This document shows, one piece after another, positions 61,601-64,000 of a DNA stretch of 64,000 nucleotides (position 1 is its first letter; the number at the start of each line of letters is the position of its first letter). The notes under the pieces were generated by a model. That model searched no databases. It was not told the DNA's origin and saw only the letters and a list, made by a program, of their open reading frames with translations. The position numbers were made by a program, and so were the translations under genes. The stretch lies in assembly GCA_963210315.1 (NCBI GenBank), contig OY723294.1, forward strand, positions 1,302,001-1,366,000, given 5' to 3'. This stretch comes from Rhynchopus euleeides (taxonomy: Eukaryota > Euglenozoa > Diplonemea > Diplonemida > Diplonemidae).

Positions 61601-63043
61601 CATGTCCTCCCCCCCACCCCCCCCCCCCCAATGCCTTGTCACAGCCAGAGGAAGAAGCGACGGTAGGCAGACTGCGACCCGTGCGGCTTAGAAGAACCCA
61701 GAGACAAGTGGCTTAACACACCTGCGTCCCACCTCGTTCACAAAACCGTTTCCCTTTGGTTCATTCAATCGTCCGAAGCAGAGAGGAGAGGGAGGAAAAA
61801 GGAAGGAATGTGACGCCGGAGGTGGGGGTGGGGGTGGCTGTGTGTGTGGCAGCCGTTCCATATTCTGCATAATACGGGACGCACTCCTGCTCGCAGGTTT
61901 GCGGGGTTTGTCCTGTGGACGTGAGCTTTTGTTCTGCTGCCCCCACCCCCAGTCTCAGCTTCATACTCCCATCCCCCCACCCCCCGTTCCCCTTGCCTCC
62001 AAAACAGATTGTGCAAAAAGAAGAAATGTGTCCTAAATGTGTCGAGACACGTGTGCATCTCTCGGCCGTATACTGCCTGATTCCATGGTTATATTATTTG
62101 CCGCCACCGCCGCCACCCATCTGGTTGATTGATGGTCTTCGTCAGTCCCCTTTTTATGTACACAGGGGTGGTGGCGGTGGTGGCAGTTGTGGTACCGCCC
62201 CTTCCCTTCAAAAGGGGAGTGCTGTGTCGGCACGCTGCGCACGCAATTGCGGCTTAGACTGGCACGTCTCGAACGCTGTCTCGAACGAACGAGATTGTCA
62301 CGTCAATGTTGTCCACAAACGTGTTTTTATGGCACCACCCTTGTCTGTCTGAGTGTCTCTCTCAAAGTGTCTGCCTGCAGTTTTCAGTGTCTAGTGGGAA
62401 CGTTGCACCAAGCGTGTGCCCCACTGTCCCTGATTGACACATGACTTCAGGTGGCCACAGCTCGAAGACAACAACGCGCAGTGAAGGAACGGCGAGCAAA
62501 CGGCACTGCCGCCTGATGAACCGTGTCATGGTGGCGTGATTTGCGGCAAATCGGGCCAGCAGTTGGCAGTGTGGCATGTTTTTTTAGGGGGATTCAGATA
62601 CCCCACCCCCACCCCCCCTGCAAACGGTGACCCGCGAGAGAACGAAAAGTTGAAGGCAGATGGGCGACCCCCAGCCCCCACCCCACCCCACCGCCTGCCC
62701 TGAGAGGGGATGACACCACACGCGATCCGGCCAGCGACACACCCCCTCTCGCATCACCCCCTCACACCCTCCCCTGACTCAACCACACATAACAGGGTAC
62801 ACAGCACACGCAGGGCTTGCCCCTTTCCTGTGCGCTTGCCGGGCTTCGGTGCTTGTGCACCAGCCTCAGCACCAAAGGGGCCGCTGGGCGTGTTGCGGCG
62901 TGAAGCGGGGGGGAGGGGAAGGAAGGAGAGGGTGACGGTGCAGAGGGCGCCATAACCCGGGCCCTTCCTTCCTCCCCCGCTAGCCAGCCCAGGCGGCTCG
63001 GCAACCTCCCGGGGCGGTGGCCGCCAGGGCGCCGGGGCCCCCG
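61601..63043. other. Intergenic after the transposon stack
   Basis: No gene is supported over 1.4 kb. C runs follow the element (61609-61630), and GGTGGGGGTGGGGGTGG occurs near 61820. Open frames of up to 145 codons exist but lack domains. From about 62950 the composition becomes GC-rich and leads into the first exon of the last gene. Confidence 0.5.
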
Positions 63044-64000
63044 ATGATGAAAAATATTTTCGCGCCAAAAAAGAAGGGTGCCGCGGCAAGGTATGCCCAT
63101 CCGTGTATCTGATGCAGAAAACTGCACACCCCCCCGCCCCCCCTCCGGTGGCCAGAACCGCGCTTATCAAATTATTTCAGACAGCCCATCCCCGGTTTCG
63201 CCCGCAACACCGCATGCGTGTCCCATCCAGCTCCCACGAGGAAGCCAAGCACCCAACCCCTTCCCCCTTGATGGGAGGCTTTGGGAGACTTGCCTTTTTG
63301 CTTTCACTCAAGGCAAATACAACCTCCCCACCCCACCCTGTCCCAACCACCCTTCCCCTTGATCCACACCCCACACCCCACACCCCACACCCACACCCAC
63401 AGACGTGCTGCCGAGGCAGGAGATGACACCGCGAGCGTGAGCAGCGGGATGGGGGCCTCCCAGGTCGGCCACCCGATGGGTGGCATGGGTGGCGGCGGCG
63501 GCGGCGGCCTTGTCGGCGGCCTGGGCGGGGTCGGCGGCAGTGGCATGGGCGGCATGGGTGGGATGGGCGGGATGGACGACGGCGGCCTGTTCGCAGGGAT
63601 GCAGATCCAGCCCCCGGAGCCGGCCCCTGCCGCTGCGCCGGCAGCTGCAGGCGGGTCAGCATTCAGCTTCGTCGGGGGTGGTGCGGCAGCGCCTCCTCCG
63701 GAGAACCCTCCCTCCGCTGGCGTGCACAGCGCCTTCTCCTTCGCCTCTGGGGTATGCCGTGCTGCAACAGGGGGGGTGGGGGGGGGGGGGGGTGGGGAGA
63801 GCGAGTGTTGTACCGCAGAACACAACGCAAACACACTTACCCACAAACCCACAAACCCACACAGCCTGCGGCGGATCCGCAGCCCAGCAGGCCAGCACCT
63901 CAGCAGCAGCCATCGCCTCTCAACTTCATGAACATGCTGCCAGACGGCCCTGCGACATCTACACGATCCTCCCCTACGCCTCCTGTGCAGGAAGAGGTTC
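63044..64000 (+). CDS. 5' part of a multi-exon gene, function unknown, truncated by the window end
   Basis: Exons can be placed at 63044-63090, 63403-63751 and 63865 to the window end, with introns of 312 and 113 bp that start GTATGC and end CAG; the frame is continuous across both joins. The protein begins MMKNIFAPKKKGAAARRAAE, then has a Gly/Met-rich stretch (HPMGGMGGGG onward), LFAGMQIQPPEP, and two related motifs, GGSAFSFVGG and HSAFSFASG, followed by PLNFMNMLPD. The SAFSF repeats look like short linear docking motifs, as in trafficking or scaffold proteins, but I cannot name the family. A second Met directly follows the first. The C-terminal part is outside the window. Confidence 0.7.

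Overview
The window comes from the nuclear genome of a microbial eukaryote (a protist, possibly an alga) and not from a prokaryote. The evidence is: canonical GT..AG spliceosomal introns, twelve of which can be placed exactly; eukaryote-specific proteins (a HOPS subunit VPS41 with a C-terminal RING, a TMEM170-like membrane protein, an FHA-AAA ATPase of the type found in plants and algae, a probable RNA polymerase III subunit); presequence-like N termini on two enzymes; and eukaryotic DNA transposons. I cannot name the species. Every credible host gene lies on the + strand, and most have a pyrimidine-rich tract and an AG upstream of the ATG. That layout recalls organisms with unidirectional gene arrays and spliced-leader trans-splicing (diplonemids and other Euglenozoa, dinoflagellates), but this is inference.

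Layout. 1-5344: mostly non-coding, with one small F-box-like gene (2946-3506). 5345-7954: a large single-exon gene with an N-terminal cold-shock/OB-like segment. 7955-18187: about 10 kb without a convincing gene, holding low-complexity DNA and dispersed GC-rich palindromes. 18188-25336: a TMEM170-like gene, then a two-gene cassette of secreted or surface proteins (genes A and B), then a BPHL-like alpha/beta hydrolase. 26210-34198: a Cys-motif gene and a four-exon FHA-AAA ATPase gene, the latter bracketed by two copies of a palindromic transposable element. 36618-40492: a triplicated Cys-rich secreted protein and 2-isopropylmalate synthase. 40493-45270: gene-poor, with a hairpin-rich repeat region and a GTCGAC repeat cluster. 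45271-55275: a probable RPC7-like gene, a second nearly identical copy of the A-B cassette, and VPS41. 55639-61600: a nested stack of four DNA transposons, including an apparently intact hAT element with a 966-codon transposase on the minus strand. 63044-64000: the start of an unrecognised gene that runs off the window.

The genes do not form a pathway. They mix housekeeping functions (leucine biosynthesis, late endosome/lysosome tethering, Pol III, membrane AAA ATPase) with lineage-specific secreted, Cys-rich and proline-rich proteins. The points most worth a second look are the datable transposon stack, the palindromic element family with CAC..GTG ends and 2-bp target duplications, the recent 5.5-kb duplication of the A-B cassette, the G-to-C composition switch inside intergenic regions and introns, and the structured repeat near 40.7-41.05 kb.
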